Notes under the pieces: generated by a model
Told to the model about the DNA's origin: nothing
Seen by the model: the letters and a program-made list of their open reading frames with translations, nothing else
Databases searched by the model: none
In this document: positions 37,892-45,365 of the stretch, piece after piece
Numbering within the stretch: position 1 is the first letter of the stretch
Layout of the letters: the number at the start of each line of letters is the position of its first letter
Program-made: the position numbers and the translations under genes
Assembly: GCA_017461605.1 (NCBI GenBank)
Contig: JAFTXN010000006.1
Coordinates: forward strand, 62,001-126,000
DNA: 64,000 nucleotides
Reading direction: 5' to 3'
DNA from: Bacteroidaceae bacterium
Lineage (GTDB): Bacteria; Bacteroidota; Bacteroidia; Bacteroidales; Bacteroidaceae

Positions 37892-38179
37892 ATGGAATGG
37901 GCTGGGATAATCAAAATACTTTGTGCTGTGGCTTTTGGCATAGTGTTTCCTTTTGTTTTTTGGCTCATCGGCTCGTGGGCGGAGCGAATGGAACGAAAAA
38001 TAAAAAAAGAAAAAAATGAAATCATAATTCACATGGGACATAATTATGGCTCGCCGTTTACTGAGGAGGACTATAAGCAGTACATAAAAGAGTGTGATAA
38101 AGAATGGAAAGAAACAGTGGAAATGGAAAGATATTTAGGGATAAACACAAGAACAGACATGTTCGGCAACCCCTATTGA
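37892..38179 (+). CDS. Small membrane-anchored protein of unknown function
   Basis: 95 residues, not recognised. One N-terminal transmembrane helix (about 5-28, CAVAFGIVFPFVFWLIG) is followed by a basic stretch (RMERKIKKEKN) that should lie in the cytoplasm, and a polar tail of about 60 residues rich in Glu, Lys and Tyr. A good ribosome-binding site (AAAGGAGAA) lies 8 bases before the ATG. A strong terminator follows at 38202. The context is a mosaic region with remnants of foreign DNA, so this may be cargo of a decayed element. Confidence 0.6.
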   Translation: MEWAGIIKILCAVAFGIVFPFVFWLIGSWAERMERKIKKEKNEIIIHMGHNYGSPFTEEDYKQYIKECDKEWKETVEMERYLGINTRTDMFGNPY

Positions 38180-38201
38180 TGTCCTTTGCACCACATAAAA
38201 G

Positions 38202-38242
38202 AGTGAGTTACTTCGCAGAAAACGAACGTAACTCACTTTTTT
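38202..38242 (+). terminator. Terminator after the small membrane protein gene
   Basis: A perfect 10-bp stem AGTGAGTTAC / GTAACTCACT and six T residues. The next open frame begins immediately after it, without room for a promoter or ribosome-binding site. Confidence 0.88.
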
Positions 38243-38374
38243 ATGGCATCAAACGAACAAATCACCATCTCGCTCCACGTCAACGGAAAACCCGTGGAGC
38301 AGGAACTCAAGAAACTCGAGCAGCACGCCGCAGAGCTGTGCACCAAGTTAGGCTGCTTGGAAGTGCTCAAATAA
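38243..38374 (+). pseudogene. Truncated N-terminal fragment resembling a phage tail tape-measure protein
   Basis: A 43-codon open frame. Its first 32 or so residues (MASNEQITISLHVNGKPVEQ, then a Glu/Leu/Lys-rich helix) resemble the start of Bacteroidales tail tape-measure proteins, which open with a short beta-strand and then a long coiled coil. The frame then runs into the repeat at 38355, which supplies the last codons and the stop (GCLEVLK). It has no ribosome-binding site and begins right after a terminator. I read it as the broken end of a prophage gene joined to a promoter-bearing repeat. The similarity is from recognition only and is the weakest part of the call. Confidence 0.4.
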
Positions 38375-38471
38375 ATTTGGCACTTCACTCGCCTTGCACG
38401 CTTTGGCTGCGCCCATGTTAGGCAGCGGCTTGGAAGTGCTCAAATAAATTTGGCACTTCACTCGCCTTGCA
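38355..38471. repeat. Duplicated 44-bp promoter segment
   Basis: The 44 bases at 38355-38398 are repeated identically at 38428-38471. Each copy holds the inverted repeat GAAGTGC / GCACTTC around an AT-rich loop and a TTTG (-33-like). Only the second copy is followed by a good -7 (TAACTTTG), so the first looks like a decayed promoter copy. Confidence 0.85.
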
Positions 38472-38480
38472 TTAACTTTG
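38449..38480 (+). promoter_or_regulatory. Promoter of the LytTR gene
   Basis: TTTG at 38449-38452, a 20-bp gap, TAACTTTG at 38473-38480: full consensus. The -33 element overlaps the GAAGTGC/GCACTTC inverted repeat, so a repressor or activator could bind there, possibly the LytTR protein itself. The implied leader is only about 10 bases before the start codon at 38498. Confidence 0.8.
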
Positions 38481-38497
38481 TGCAGGGAATACGAGAT

Positions 38498-38863
38498 ATG
38501 AACAATCTGCTTACACTTTCCACTCAGACAGAGCTGATGCGCATTTCGGCACATTGCATTGTCTTTATCACGTCCGATGGCAACTACTCCACGTTGATGC
38601 AGTTGGACTGCAACTCGCGCATGCTCCCATATCAGCTGGGACAAATCGAAAAGCAGATGGACAAACAATTGAAAAATCACTCATTCCTACGCGTAGGCAA
38701 AAGCCTCATCGTGAATTGTGATTACATCAACTTTATCAACATCGCCAAGCAAAAGCTTATCATGTCGGATGCTGCCACATTCACCCACACACTCACGGCA
38801 TCAAAGGAAGCACTCAAAAAGTTGAAAGACTTTCTTGACGAAGAAGTTGCACAACAATCGTAA
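38498..38863 (+). CDS. Stand-alone LytTR-type DNA-binding regulator
   Basis: 121 residues with no receiver domain. The LytTR fold fills about residues 12-115: a RISAHCIVFITSDGNYSTLMQLD strand pair with the usual Ser-Asp-Gly-Asn-Tyr turn, then FLRVGKSLIVNCDYINFI (typically FxRxHRSxIVNxxxI), in which His/Arg is replaced by Gly-Lys. The ATG at 38498 lies just downstream of a consensus promoter, which excludes the upstream in-frame start at 38450. The next gene starts 25 bases after the stop and encodes a membrane protein. Receiverless LytTR regulators next to membrane partners are a known arrangement in which the membrane protein controls the regulator. Confidence 0.82.
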   Translation: MNNLLTLSTQTELMRISAHCIVFITSDGNYSTLMQLDCNSRMLPYQLGQIEKQMDKQLKNHSFLRVGKSLIVNCDYINFINIAKQKLIMSDAATFTHTLTASKEALKKLKDFLDEEVAQQS

Positions 38864-38888
38864 TCTTAGAGGAAAAGAAATATCGCTC

Positions 38889-40127
38889 ATGAAACAAATT
38901 CATATCAGCAAAAAAGCCGAACAAGAAGAACCTATCCGCGTAGTGGAAACACGCGGAGCGCACTTCTTCCCCATCGTACAGCATGAGGATGATATGGAAA
39001 TGGACTCTCTCAGAGAACTAAAAGCACAACTATGTTCCGCAGAGAAAGATGAGAGTAAATTAAAATTCCCTGCATTAAAAGATATACGCCACAAGCCAGA
39101 CTTCAGTTTACCCGAAGAAGAACAAACTACCACTGTCCCCGAGGATAAACGAACCTCAACCTCTTCCGAAAAGGAACCAACCACTACAGTTTCCGAGGAA
39201 GAACCAAACATAACTGCTTCCGAGGAAGAACAAACTACCACCATTCCCGAGGATAAATCAACCACCACAACTTCCGAAGAAGAGCCAACTCCCAAGAAAG
39301 AACCGAACATCTTCCGAAAACTACTGCAGAAACTAAACAAGTATTGGTGGATTATTGTGCCATTACTTTATCTTGAGATGCACAGCAGAGGCAGCTTCCT
39401 CGCAACATCCTGCAACAGTTATGAAAATCATCGTGTCGGTGCGATGAGCGAACTCGACTCAATCAGAGATTCGCATAAATACCCCTTGGCAAAAATCGAG
39501 AGCAAGAACAGTTTCATCGAAATCATAGACACAGTGATTAAAGACATCCCACTGCGCCTCTACATCCCACATAACGCAGAAATGTCGCTCTTCCTGGGAA
39601 CTCCCGACCAGAAAGACAACACCATCGTCTACATCTCTCAAGCAGCCAACATCCGGGAAGACAATGGAAACATCGAGGGCTCTTTTGTGCTGAAAGGAGA
39701 GCCCAAGGGTTGGGGAGCATCGAAAGACGGATACTGCGCCATTATCAACGGAGAAATAACCATCGGTATCGAGAAGCACTCATCGCTCTTCGAACAAGCC
39801 ACCACCGAAAAAGGCTATTTCTTCCGACAATATCCTTTGATTAAGTGGGGAAAACCTCAAGACAACCACCTAAAAGACCATGCCACCCATCGTGCGCTAT
39901 GCGAAAGAGGATCTGAATTTTTCATAGCAGAGTCCAACAGAATACTGACACTCTATGATTTTGCCATCTCCTTGGCCTATCTCGGCGTGGAGGAAGCCAT
40001 AAATTTGGTGGGTGCTTCATCGTTCGGCTGGGCCATAAACCAAGACGGACAACGCCATGAAATCGGCAACAAAGACGCATACCATCCCACACCAAACACA
40101 AGCTACATCGTTTGGCGCAAGAAATGA
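38889..40127 (+). CDS. Membrane-anchored protein with acidic Thr/Glu repeat and a putative phosphodiester-glycosidase-like domain
   Basis: 412 residues. The ATG at 38889 follows AGAGGAAAAG and was chosen over an in-frame codon at 38835 that overlaps the LytTR gene. Residues about 75-140 form a low-complexity array of six or so SEEE/PEDK-type acidic repeats with Thr runs. One membrane segment follows (about 155-170, YWWIIVPLLYLE), then an exported C-terminal domain of about 240 residues. The latter has GYCAIINGEITIG, GYFFRQYPL and FFIAESNRILTLYDFAISLAYLGVEEAINLVG, which recall NAGPA/DUF2233 phosphodiester glycosidases, although the usual DGG motif is not present. The N-terminus is probably cytoplasmic, so it could contact the LytTR regulator encoded upstream. 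Function is inferred only. Confidence 0.55.
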   Translation: MKQIHISKKAEQEEPIRVVETRGAHFFPIVQHEDDMEMDSLRELKAQLCSAEKDESKLKFPALKDIRHKPDFSLPEEEQTTTVPEDKRTSTSSEKEPTTTVSEEEPNITASEEEQTTTIPEDKSTTTTSEEEPTPKKEPNIFRKLLQKLNKYWWIIVPLLYLEMHSRGSFLATSCNSYENHRVGAMSELDSIRDSHKYPLAKIESKNSFIEIIDTVIKDIPLRLYIPHNAEMSLFLGTPDQKDNTIVYISQAANIREDNGNIEGSFVLKGEPKGWGASKDGYCAIINGEITIGIEKHSSLFEQATTEKGYFFRQYPLIKWGKPQDNHLKDHATHRALCERGSEFFIAESNRILTLYDFAISLAYLGVEEAINLVGASSFGWAINQDGQRHEIGNKDAYHPTPNTSYIVWRKK

Positions 40128-40173
40128 GATTTTCACCATCTCGGTCAACCACTCCTGACCGTTTCATTTACCC

Positions 40174-40217
40174 AACCCTCTCCCTCAGACACCACAAGGA
40201 GAGGGTTCTTTGTTTTA
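40174..40217 (+). terminator. Terminator after the LytTR-linked membrane protein gene
   Basis: A perfect 10-bp stem AACCCTCTCC / GGAGAGGGTT, then a T-rich stretch (CTTTGTTTTA). Confidence 0.85.
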
Positions 40218-40269
40218 TGAAATGACCTCACTAAATGCATTTCATACAACCGAGCACCCATTTCATACA
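40216..40269. repeat. Weak 21-bp-period array (locus 8): CATTTCATA words
   Basis: TATGAAATG at 40216 (reverse orientation), then CATTTCATACA at 40238 and 40259. The last two are exactly 21 bp apart and the first step is 22. The words are shorter than at other loci and the spacers are not A/T tracts, so membership is tentative. Confidence 0.45.
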
Positions 40270-40366
40270 GAAACCGAAAAAGACCGGCGCAACATAAATT
40301 TTGTTTAAGACATTTGCATCACCAAACAATCACTCTTAACATTCACACATTAAAACCAAAGGACTT

Positions 40367-41005
40367 ATGAAGACAAGAATTTTCAACCTCATCATCCTTG
40401 ACGAGAGCGGCTCAATGATTGCCATTAAGAAGGAAGCCATTGACAGCATGAACGAAACCATCCAGACCATTCGCCAGGCCACCCAAGAAAACGAACAACA
40501 AGAGCATTTTGTTTCACTCACCACATTCAACACAAAATCTAAGATAAACTATGAGTGCGTAAACGTCAACGAGGTGGAAGAACTGACCTCAGACACTTAT
40601 CTCCCCGATGGTTGCACTGCCTTGTATGATGCCATGGGAATGACGCTAACCAGCCTGCGCCCCAAAGTCACAGAGAACGACAAAGTGCTCGTAACCATCA
40701 TTACAGATGGAATGGAAAATGCATCACAGGAATATAACAGTGAGAGTATCAAAACGCTGGTAGATGAACTAAAAAGCAAAGGATGGGTATTCGCCTACAT
40801 CGGAACCAACCACGACGTGGAAAAAGCGGCTTCCGCCGTCTCGATTGAAAACGTCATGCGTTTTCATCCAGATGCTGTAGGCTGTAGCGTAATGGCAGAA
40901 AAGCTCTGCCGAGCAAGAAAGAGGCTATACTCTAAATTCGCTCAATCAAGCGATAAGGATTATGATTATGCGGCTGTCAACCGCGACTTTTTCAAAGAAG
41001 ACTAA
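40367..41005 (+). CDS. VWA-domain protein (TerY-like)
   Basis: 212 residues, nearly all one von Willebrand A domain, cytoplasmic (no signal peptide). The MIDAS metal motif is intact: DESGS (about 12-16), a Thr in the LPDGCTALYDAMG segment (about 80-92) and TDGMEN (about 107-112). Such proteins are metal-dependent protein-binding modules. A roughly 30-residue Lys/Asp-rich C-terminal tail follows the domain. The gene has its own upstream region after a terminator, and the CreD gene starts 36 bases after the stop, so VWA and CreD probably form one transcript. The binding partner is unknown. Confidence 0.85.
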   Translation: MKTRIFNLIILDESGSMIAIKKEAIDSMNETIQTIRQATQENEQQEHFVSLTTFNTKSKINYECVNVNEVEELTSDTYLPDGCTALYDAMGMTLTSLRPKVTENDKVLVTIITDGMENASQEYNSESIKTLVDELKSKGWVFAYIGTNHDVEKAASAVSIENVMRFHPDAVGCSVMAEKLCRARKRLYSKFAQSSDKDYDYAAVNRDFFKED

Positions 41006-41041
41006 GAGTACCTTTATTATTAATTCTATACATCACGAAGA

Positions 41042-42349
41042 ATGGCAAACATCAGTTATAAAGACGTAATACATTGGGGTTCAAGGCTCTTCATCATCGC
41101 CATAGCGACATTTGTGGGCTGTGGCACGATTGGCATATGGACATACGAAAGCATGGAAATCAGAAAAGAAGTCCTGGACAGAGCCAAAGAAGAAGTGAAG
41201 CAGGCATATGCGTCTGAACAAACGGTTTACGCACCCGTTATTATGCATTGTGTGGAAAATATAGCTGAAACAGACACAGCCGAAAAGGATAGGAAATACT
41301 CCCACCTCTCTCCCACAAAGTTGAACTACATGGCAAATGCCAAAACTGAAACGCTGCGCCGTTCTATATATAAAATAAATGTATACACTTCCAGCGTGCA
41401 GGTTTCAGGATCGTTCACCGTGAATGAAAGAATGCGGAGACTTCCCCACTCCATCGTGATGGTACCCATCGCTGATGCAAAGGGACTCACGACTATACCA
41501 CAGATAACACTGGGTGGCCAATTACTCAACTTGAAACATGGTCATGATGGTCTTCAAGCCCGGTTCACGCTCCCCGACAGTGTGAAAGTGGGAGATAGCA
41601 TTGCTTTTTCATATCATCTAAACCTGAAGGGGACTGAAGACCTGATGTTTCAACCCTTTGCCGAAGAGACCTCATTAACACTCACTTCCTCTCACCAACA
41701 TCCCAGTTTCGAAGGAAGCTTCCTCCCCAATCAGCATGTGGAAAATCCGGATGGTTTTGAAGCATCGTGGAAGGTAATAGCCATGAACAAGAACTATTCA
41801 GATTACACAATGGGAGCTTCGTTCGTCAATCCGGTGGACCCATATCGACAATACCATCGTGCCGTCAGCTATTCTCTCGTCATCATTTTGGTTGTGTTTG
41901 CCGCTTTCCTTTTGGTGGAATTCCTTACGAAGAAAAACTTTTCGAACTTACAATACTGCGTCATCTGCGCTTCGATTGTTATGTTCTATGCTTTGTTGCT
42001 TGCATTCCACCATCTAATGATTTTCTGGCTGGCATATTTCTTGGCAGCAGCCATGAATGTGATTACCCTTACATGTTATTCACGTGCCATTTTGAGAAAT
42101 CGGACTGCCTACTTGCTCGGTGCGCTGCTGACTTTGATTTATACGTATACCTATATCATGTTGCTAATGTATAGTTACGCACTGCTGACGGGCACACTTC
42201 TTCTCTTTACGGTGCTCTGTGTCATTATGTTTATCACCGCTGCTCCCGGCCTTCCTCACAAAGAAAGTGAAGCCATAAAGGAAGATATTGATGCAGCACA
42301 AGAGTCGGAACAGACAACAGAAGAACCTGAAAAGGCTGCGGAGAAGTAA
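41042..42349 (+). CDS. CreD-family inner-membrane protein
   Basis: 435 residues. One N-terminal membrane helix (about 15-35) is followed by a periplasmic beta-rich domain (about 40-275) and then about six helices (about 280-410). The C-terminal helical block carries the CreD-like series RTAYLLGALLTLIYTYTY ... SYALLTGTLLLF. A charged acidic tail (EAIKEDIDAAQES...) extends beyond the family's usual end. CreD is linked to envelope stress and beta-lactam responses, where CreB/CreC regulate it. No CreBC genes are present here; the nearest regulator is the LytTR protein two genes upstream. Its molecular role is not known. Confidence 0.82.
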   Translation: MANISYKDVIHWGSRLFIIAIATFVGCGTIGIWTYESMEIRKEVLDRAKEEVKQAYASEQTVYAPVIMHCVENIAETDTAEKDRKYSHLSPTKLNYMANAKTETLRRSIYKINVYTSSVQVSGSFTVNERMRRLPHSIVMVPIADAKGLTTIPQITLGGQLLNLKHGHDGLQARFTLPDSVKVGDSIAFSYHLNLKGTEDLMFQPFAEETSLTLTSSHQHPSFEGSFLPNQHVENPDGFEASWKVIAMNKNYSDYTMGASFVNPVDPYRQYHRAVSYSLVIILVVFAAFLLVEFLTKKNFSNLQYCVICASIVMFYALLLAFHHLMIFWLAYFLAAAMNVITLTCYSRAILRNRTAYLLGALLTLIYTYTYIMLLMYSYALLTGTLLLFTVLCVIMFITAAPGLPHKESEAIKEDIDAAQESEQTTEEPEKAAEK

Positions 42350-42415
42350 GAACAAACGTTGCTAAAGCGAAGACAGATTGAACCTCTCTCCCGAAACAAA
42401 AGATTAATGATGATT

Positions 42416-42449
42416 GCCTTGTAACAAAAAGGCTGATACCGTTTTTTTT
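42416..42449 (+). terminator. Possible terminator after creD
   Basis: GCCTT / AAGGC short stem followed eight bases later by eight T residues. The outer inverted repeat (42380-42388 with 42459-42467) could extend the fold. Confidence 0.4.
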
Positions 42450-42594
42450 GATTAGGGTGAGAGGTTCTTATCACTCATTCTCCAATAACAAACAAGGAAC
42501 AAACTGAATGCGTTGAGCCTTACACATTTCTCATAAAACAAATTTCAAGAAAGAGCATTGAGATATGCCAAACGGTAATCCGCACAGCGGAATT

Positions 42595-42653
42595 TCTGCA
42601 GTGCTTGTAGAAATTTTTGCAGTGCTTTCAGAAAAATCTGCAGTGCTTGCAGA
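42595..42653. repeat. 21-bp-period array (locus 5): three reverse-orientation units
   Basis: TCTGCAGTGCTTGTAGA at 42595, TTTGCAGTGCTTTCAGA at 42616 and TCTGCAGTGCTTGCAGA at 42637; exact 21-bp period. These are the reverse complement of the locus 3 word. The array ends 26 bases from the stop codon of the minus-strand gene. Confidence 0.87.
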
Positions 42654-42679
42654 AAATGCTTCTTCCCTATTCCATTCCC

Positions 42680-42970
42680 TCACACGAACTTTATGTCGTA
42701 AATAACGACACTGCCCACCTTCTCATTCAGCTGTTTCATCAGTTCGGACCGGCGCATCTGCAATTCTGCCCGTAATGCAGCAGAGTTCAGATGCACCACC
42801 AGAACTTGATTGTAGATTTTCAAGGCGCGCGTATACTTTGCCACCACCTTGCCGGCCACTTCAGGCCATGCAGCCATGAGACGGTGCTGATTGAGCGGCG
42901 TCTCAAGTCCCTCTTCACGCAGATAGAGGTTCAACAGCTGGGTAATGTCATGTGCTTCGCGACGTTTCAT
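42680..42970 (-). CDS. DciA-like (DUF721) protein
   Basis: 96 residues of the DUF721 family, which includes DciA, the ancestral loader of the replicative helicase DnaB. The protein is almost entirely the KH-like domain: RLMAAWPEVAGKVVAKYTRALKIYNQVLVVHLNSAALRAELQ shows the WxxxVG-type signature, then the conserved strand-helix segment. It is shorter than proteobacterial DciA and lacks the long C-terminal tail. It starts 49 bases after recF and is in the same operon. The recF-DUF721 adjacency is common in bacteria and supports a replication role. Confidence 0.82.
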   Translation of the reverse strand: MKRREAHDITQLLNLYLREEGLETPLNQHRLMAAWPEVAGKVVAKYTRALKIYNQVLVVHLNSAALRAELQMRRSELMKQLNEKVGSVVIYDIKFV

Positions 42971-43019
42971 ATTTTTCGGGAGTTAAGTATCGTCCTTTCA
43001 CTAATTCGTAAAAATTCCG

Positions 43020-44150
43020 CTAGAAGCCGGAAGACTGAGTGGACGTGGCCGAGAGCGTGATTTCGCCCGACTGCAAAGTGAACAGCCGATAATCGTGACC
43101 GGCTTCTGCCAATATGCGGCTCGTGTGCTCGCGGTTGGTATCTGTGATAAACAACTGCCCGAACTCCGTTCCCGAAACATAGCTCACGATGCGCTCCACC
43201 CGGCCCGCATCAAGTTTGTCGAAAATATCATCCAATAGCAACAAGGGAGTGCGCTGATGGCCTTTGCGACGCAAGAATACATATTGTGCCAACTTCATCG
43301 CAATGAAATAAGTTTTGCTCTGTCCTTGCGAGCCTTCTCGTTTCAAGGCATAACCATTGAAAGTAAGGTTCAAATCGTCCTTGTGCACTCCATGCAACGA
43401 ATATCCCACAATGCGTTCCTTCACTCTCCACTCACGAAGTTGGGGAGCCAAAGGACCACGAGCGCCATGCGAAACATACTCCACACCGGGCTGCTCGCAC
43501 GAATTGTTACACAGTTCCGAATATATTTCACTGAAGATGGGCACAAATTCTTCCACAAACGCCTTGCGACGATTGTAAATCAACTCGGCATCGAGCGACA
43601 TCATCTCCTCCAGCACATCCATCACGCTCGCGTCCGGCTCAGCCTCCTGCTTCAACAAAGCATTGCGTTGCTGCAAAGCCTTGTTGTAGCGCATCACGGC
43701 CTCAAGATACGGAATATCGTTTTGCGAAATCACCATATCCATAAAGCGTCTGCGTTCTTCGCTCCCTCCGGTAATAAGCATCGAATCGGCCGGCGAAATC
43801 AAGACCAGGGGGATTTGTCCGATGTGCTCGGTTACACGCTTCACCTCCTTGTCATCACGACGAATGCGCTTGCGCTGACCGGCTTTCACACCACAATGCA
43901 CACGCTGATGCCCTCCTTCATCGTCCACATAATCGCCCTGCACCATGAAGAACTCTTCACCATGGCGAATGTTCGGAGCATCCTGAGCACTCAGCGCGCT
44001 CTTGCAAAACGAGAGATAATAGATGGCATCAAGCACATTGGTCTTTCCCATGCCGTTCGCTCCCACAAAGCAATTCACCTTTGGCGAGAACGAAAGTTCG
44101 GCCTCCGCTATGTTTCTGTAATTGATGATACTGAGATGTTCTAAAACCAT
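43020..44150 (-). CDS. recF: DNA replication and repair protein RecF
   Basis: An SMC-like ATPase that helps load RecA at gaps. The 376 residues have Walker A (GANGMGKTNVLDAI, about 31-44), the RecF signature GQSKTYFIAMKLAQ (about 277-290) and Walker B LLLLDDIFDKLD (about 306-317). The dciA-like gene follows on the same strand. A consensus promoter lies upstream (44173-44203), with its -33 element in the first copy of an 85-bp tandem repeat. The length is normal. Confidence 0.95.
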   Translation of the reverse strand: MVLEHLSIINYRNIAEAELSFSPKVNCFVGANGMGKTNVLDAIYYLSFCKSALSAQDAPNIRHGEEFFMVQGDYVDDEGGHQRVHCGVKAGQRKRIRRDDKEVKRVTEHIGQIPLVLISPADSMLITGGSEERRRFMDMVISQNDIPYLEAVMRYNKALQQRNALLKQEAEPDASVMDVLEEMMSLDAELIYNRRKAFVEEFVPIFSEIYSELCNNSCEQPGVEYVSHGARGPLAPQLREWRVKERIVGYSLHGVHKDDLNLTFNGYALKREGSQGQSKTYFIAMKLAQYVFLRRKGHQRTPLLLLDDIFDKLDAGRVERIVSYVSGTEFGQLFITDTNREHTSRILAEAGHDYRLFTLQSGEITLSATSTQSSGF

Positions 44151-44172
44151 TCTTCACTTTTTGTTTCCGATG

Positions 44173-44203
44173 CAAATTTAGCGCAAGGTGAGAGCAGGAC
44201 AAA
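44173..44203 (-). promoter_or_regulatory. Promoter of recF
   Basis: On the minus strand: TTTG (44203-44200), a 19-bp gap, TAAATTTG (44180-44173). The -33 part is in repeat copy 1 and the -7 just outside it. Repeat copies 2 and 3 keep the TTTG and carry AAACTTTG at the -7 position, so they look like decayed promoter duplicates. Confidence 0.75.
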
Positions 44204-44432
44204 AGGAAAACTTGTTTTTCTTTTTCATGCCGAACCGAAGCCTAAATTGGGCGAAGCCAAAGTTTGCGCAAGGTGAGAGCAGGACAAAAGGAAAACTTGT
44301 TTTTCTTTTTTATGCCGAACCGAAGCCTAAATTGGGCGAAGCCAAAGTTTTCGCAAGGTGAGAGCAGGACAAAAGGAAAACTTGTTTTTCTTTTTCATGC
44401 CGAACCGAAGCCTAAATTGGGCGAAGCCGGAG
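44181..44432. repeat. 85-bp tandem repeat, about three copies, upstream of recF
   Basis: Copies begin at 44181, 44266 and 44351, nearly identical (for example GCGCAAGGTGAGAGCAGGAC in copies 1 and 2; the first base is T in copy 3). The third ends at about 44432. The unit is not a multiple of three. Each unit read on the minus strand carries a TTTTGTCC ... CTTTG promoter-like pair and a region with GAACCGAAGCCTAAATTGGG. Confidence 0.93.
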
Positions 44433-44551
44433 TGCGGACAATCTTGATGCAAAATCTTCTGGCAAGCATCACAAAAGTCATAAAAGCCTTATTAAAAAAG
44501 CCAACGTCCAAAAAAAAGCACGTTTTGTTTCAGTAAATTATAGGAAAGTGC

Positions 44552-44559
44552 TACTTTTG
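44552..44559 (+). promoter_or_regulatory. -7 element of the TPR-ribH operon
   Basis: TACTTTTG, 83 bases before the TPR gene start. A TTTG at 44524-44527 leaves 24 bp, a little long for the consensus. Confidence 0.5.
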
Positions 44560-44642
44560 CGCTGCAAAATCAGTGCCTCCCAATTCGCGGAGCACCAAAC
44601 AATGTTGCACATTCATTCCGAAAACAAAAAATCAACAATAAA

Positions 44643-45350
44643 ATGAAACCCGAAAACAACAAGCAAACCCTGAACGTGAACGAAGCCATCTCAAACTCTG
44701 AAGCTTTCGTTATCAAGTACAAGAAAACCATCATCATCGCTGCAGTAGCTATTCTCGTAGTGATTGGCGGTTTCTTCGCATTTAAGTATGGATATCTGCA
44801 ACCCCGTGAGGAAAAAGCCAGCGCACTCAGCGCACAAGGCCTGAAGTATCTCACCGCCGGCGACTTCGAGACAGCACTCAATGGTGACAAGAAAGCATAT
44901 CCCGGATACGCCAAGATTGCTTCTGAGTACTCTATCACAGATGCCGGAAACGTGGCCAACATCTACGCAGGTATTTGCTATGCCAACCTCGGTAAGACCA
45001 AGGAAGCCATCAAGAGCTTCGAAAGTTTCAGCACACAAGGCGACGAAACCATCTCACCTGCTGCGCTCGGTGCTTTGGCAAACTGCTATGCAACAGACGG
45101 TCAGGTGGACAAAGCCATCGAAACTTTCAAGAAAGCTGCTGACATGGCCGACAACGTAAGCCTCAGCCCCGCTTTCCTCATCGAAGCCGGTAAATTGCTC
45201 GAAAGCCAAAAGAAGAACGCAGAAGCTCTGGAGCTTTACAACCAAGTGAAGAACGATTATCCCACTTGCACTCAGGCTTCGCCCATTCAGCAAAACGGCA
45301 TGATTATTGCTCCCGAAATTGACAAATACATCGAACGCGTATCTCAATAA
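44643..45350 (+). CDS. Membrane-anchored TPR protein (YfgM-like)
   Basis: 235 residues with one N-terminal membrane helix (about 28-50, TIIIAAVAILVVIGGFFAFKYG) and a periplasmic tetratricopeptide region to the end. TPR-like helices are visible in YAGICYANLGKTKEAIKSF and LANCYATDGQVDKAIETF. YfgM-type proteins act with the periplasmic chaperone network at the Sec translocon, but this one is only of the same general build. ribH starts 15 bases after its stop, so they share a transcript. The link to riboflavin synthesis is positional only. Confidence 0.8.
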   Translation: MKPENNKQTLNVNEAISNSEAFVIKYKKTIIIAAVAILVVIGGFFAFKYGYLQPREEKASALSAQGLKYLTAGDFETALNGDKKAYPGYAKIASEYSITDAGNVANIYAGICYANLGKTKEAIKSFESFSTQGDETISPAALGALANCYATDGQVDKAIETFKKAADMADNVSLSPAFLIEAGKLLESQKKNAEALELYNQVKNDYPTCTQASPIQQNGMIIAPEIDKYIERVSQ

Positions 45351-45365
45351 AGGGTAAAGCAAGAA

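Larger units (their letters stand above)
42350..42679. other. Convergent intergenic region creD/dciA-like gene
   Basis: 330 bases with a weak terminator (42416-42449) nested within a long inverted repeat (GAACCTCTC at 42380, GAGAGGTTC at 42459), and a 21-bp-period array (42595-42653). No gene is seen. Confidence 0.6.
44151..44642. other. Divergent intergenic region recF/TPR gene
   Basis: 492 bases containing the recF promoter, a 2.95-copy 85-bp tandem repeat (44181-44432) and the TPR gene's -7 element (44552-44559). A 90-codon open frame at 44264 lies within the repeat and is not supported as a gene. Confidence 0.7.

Noticed and set aside
41042..42349. A complete CreBCD system
   Set aside because: No histidine kinase or receiver-domain gene is present nearby; only CreD is found, and the nearest regulator is a LytTR protein without receiver.
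44264..44536. 90-codon open frame in the recF upstream region
   Set aside because: It runs across an 85-bp tandem repeat whose length is not a multiple of three, has no ribosome-binding site and no conserved character; the repeat is better explained as promoter duplication.
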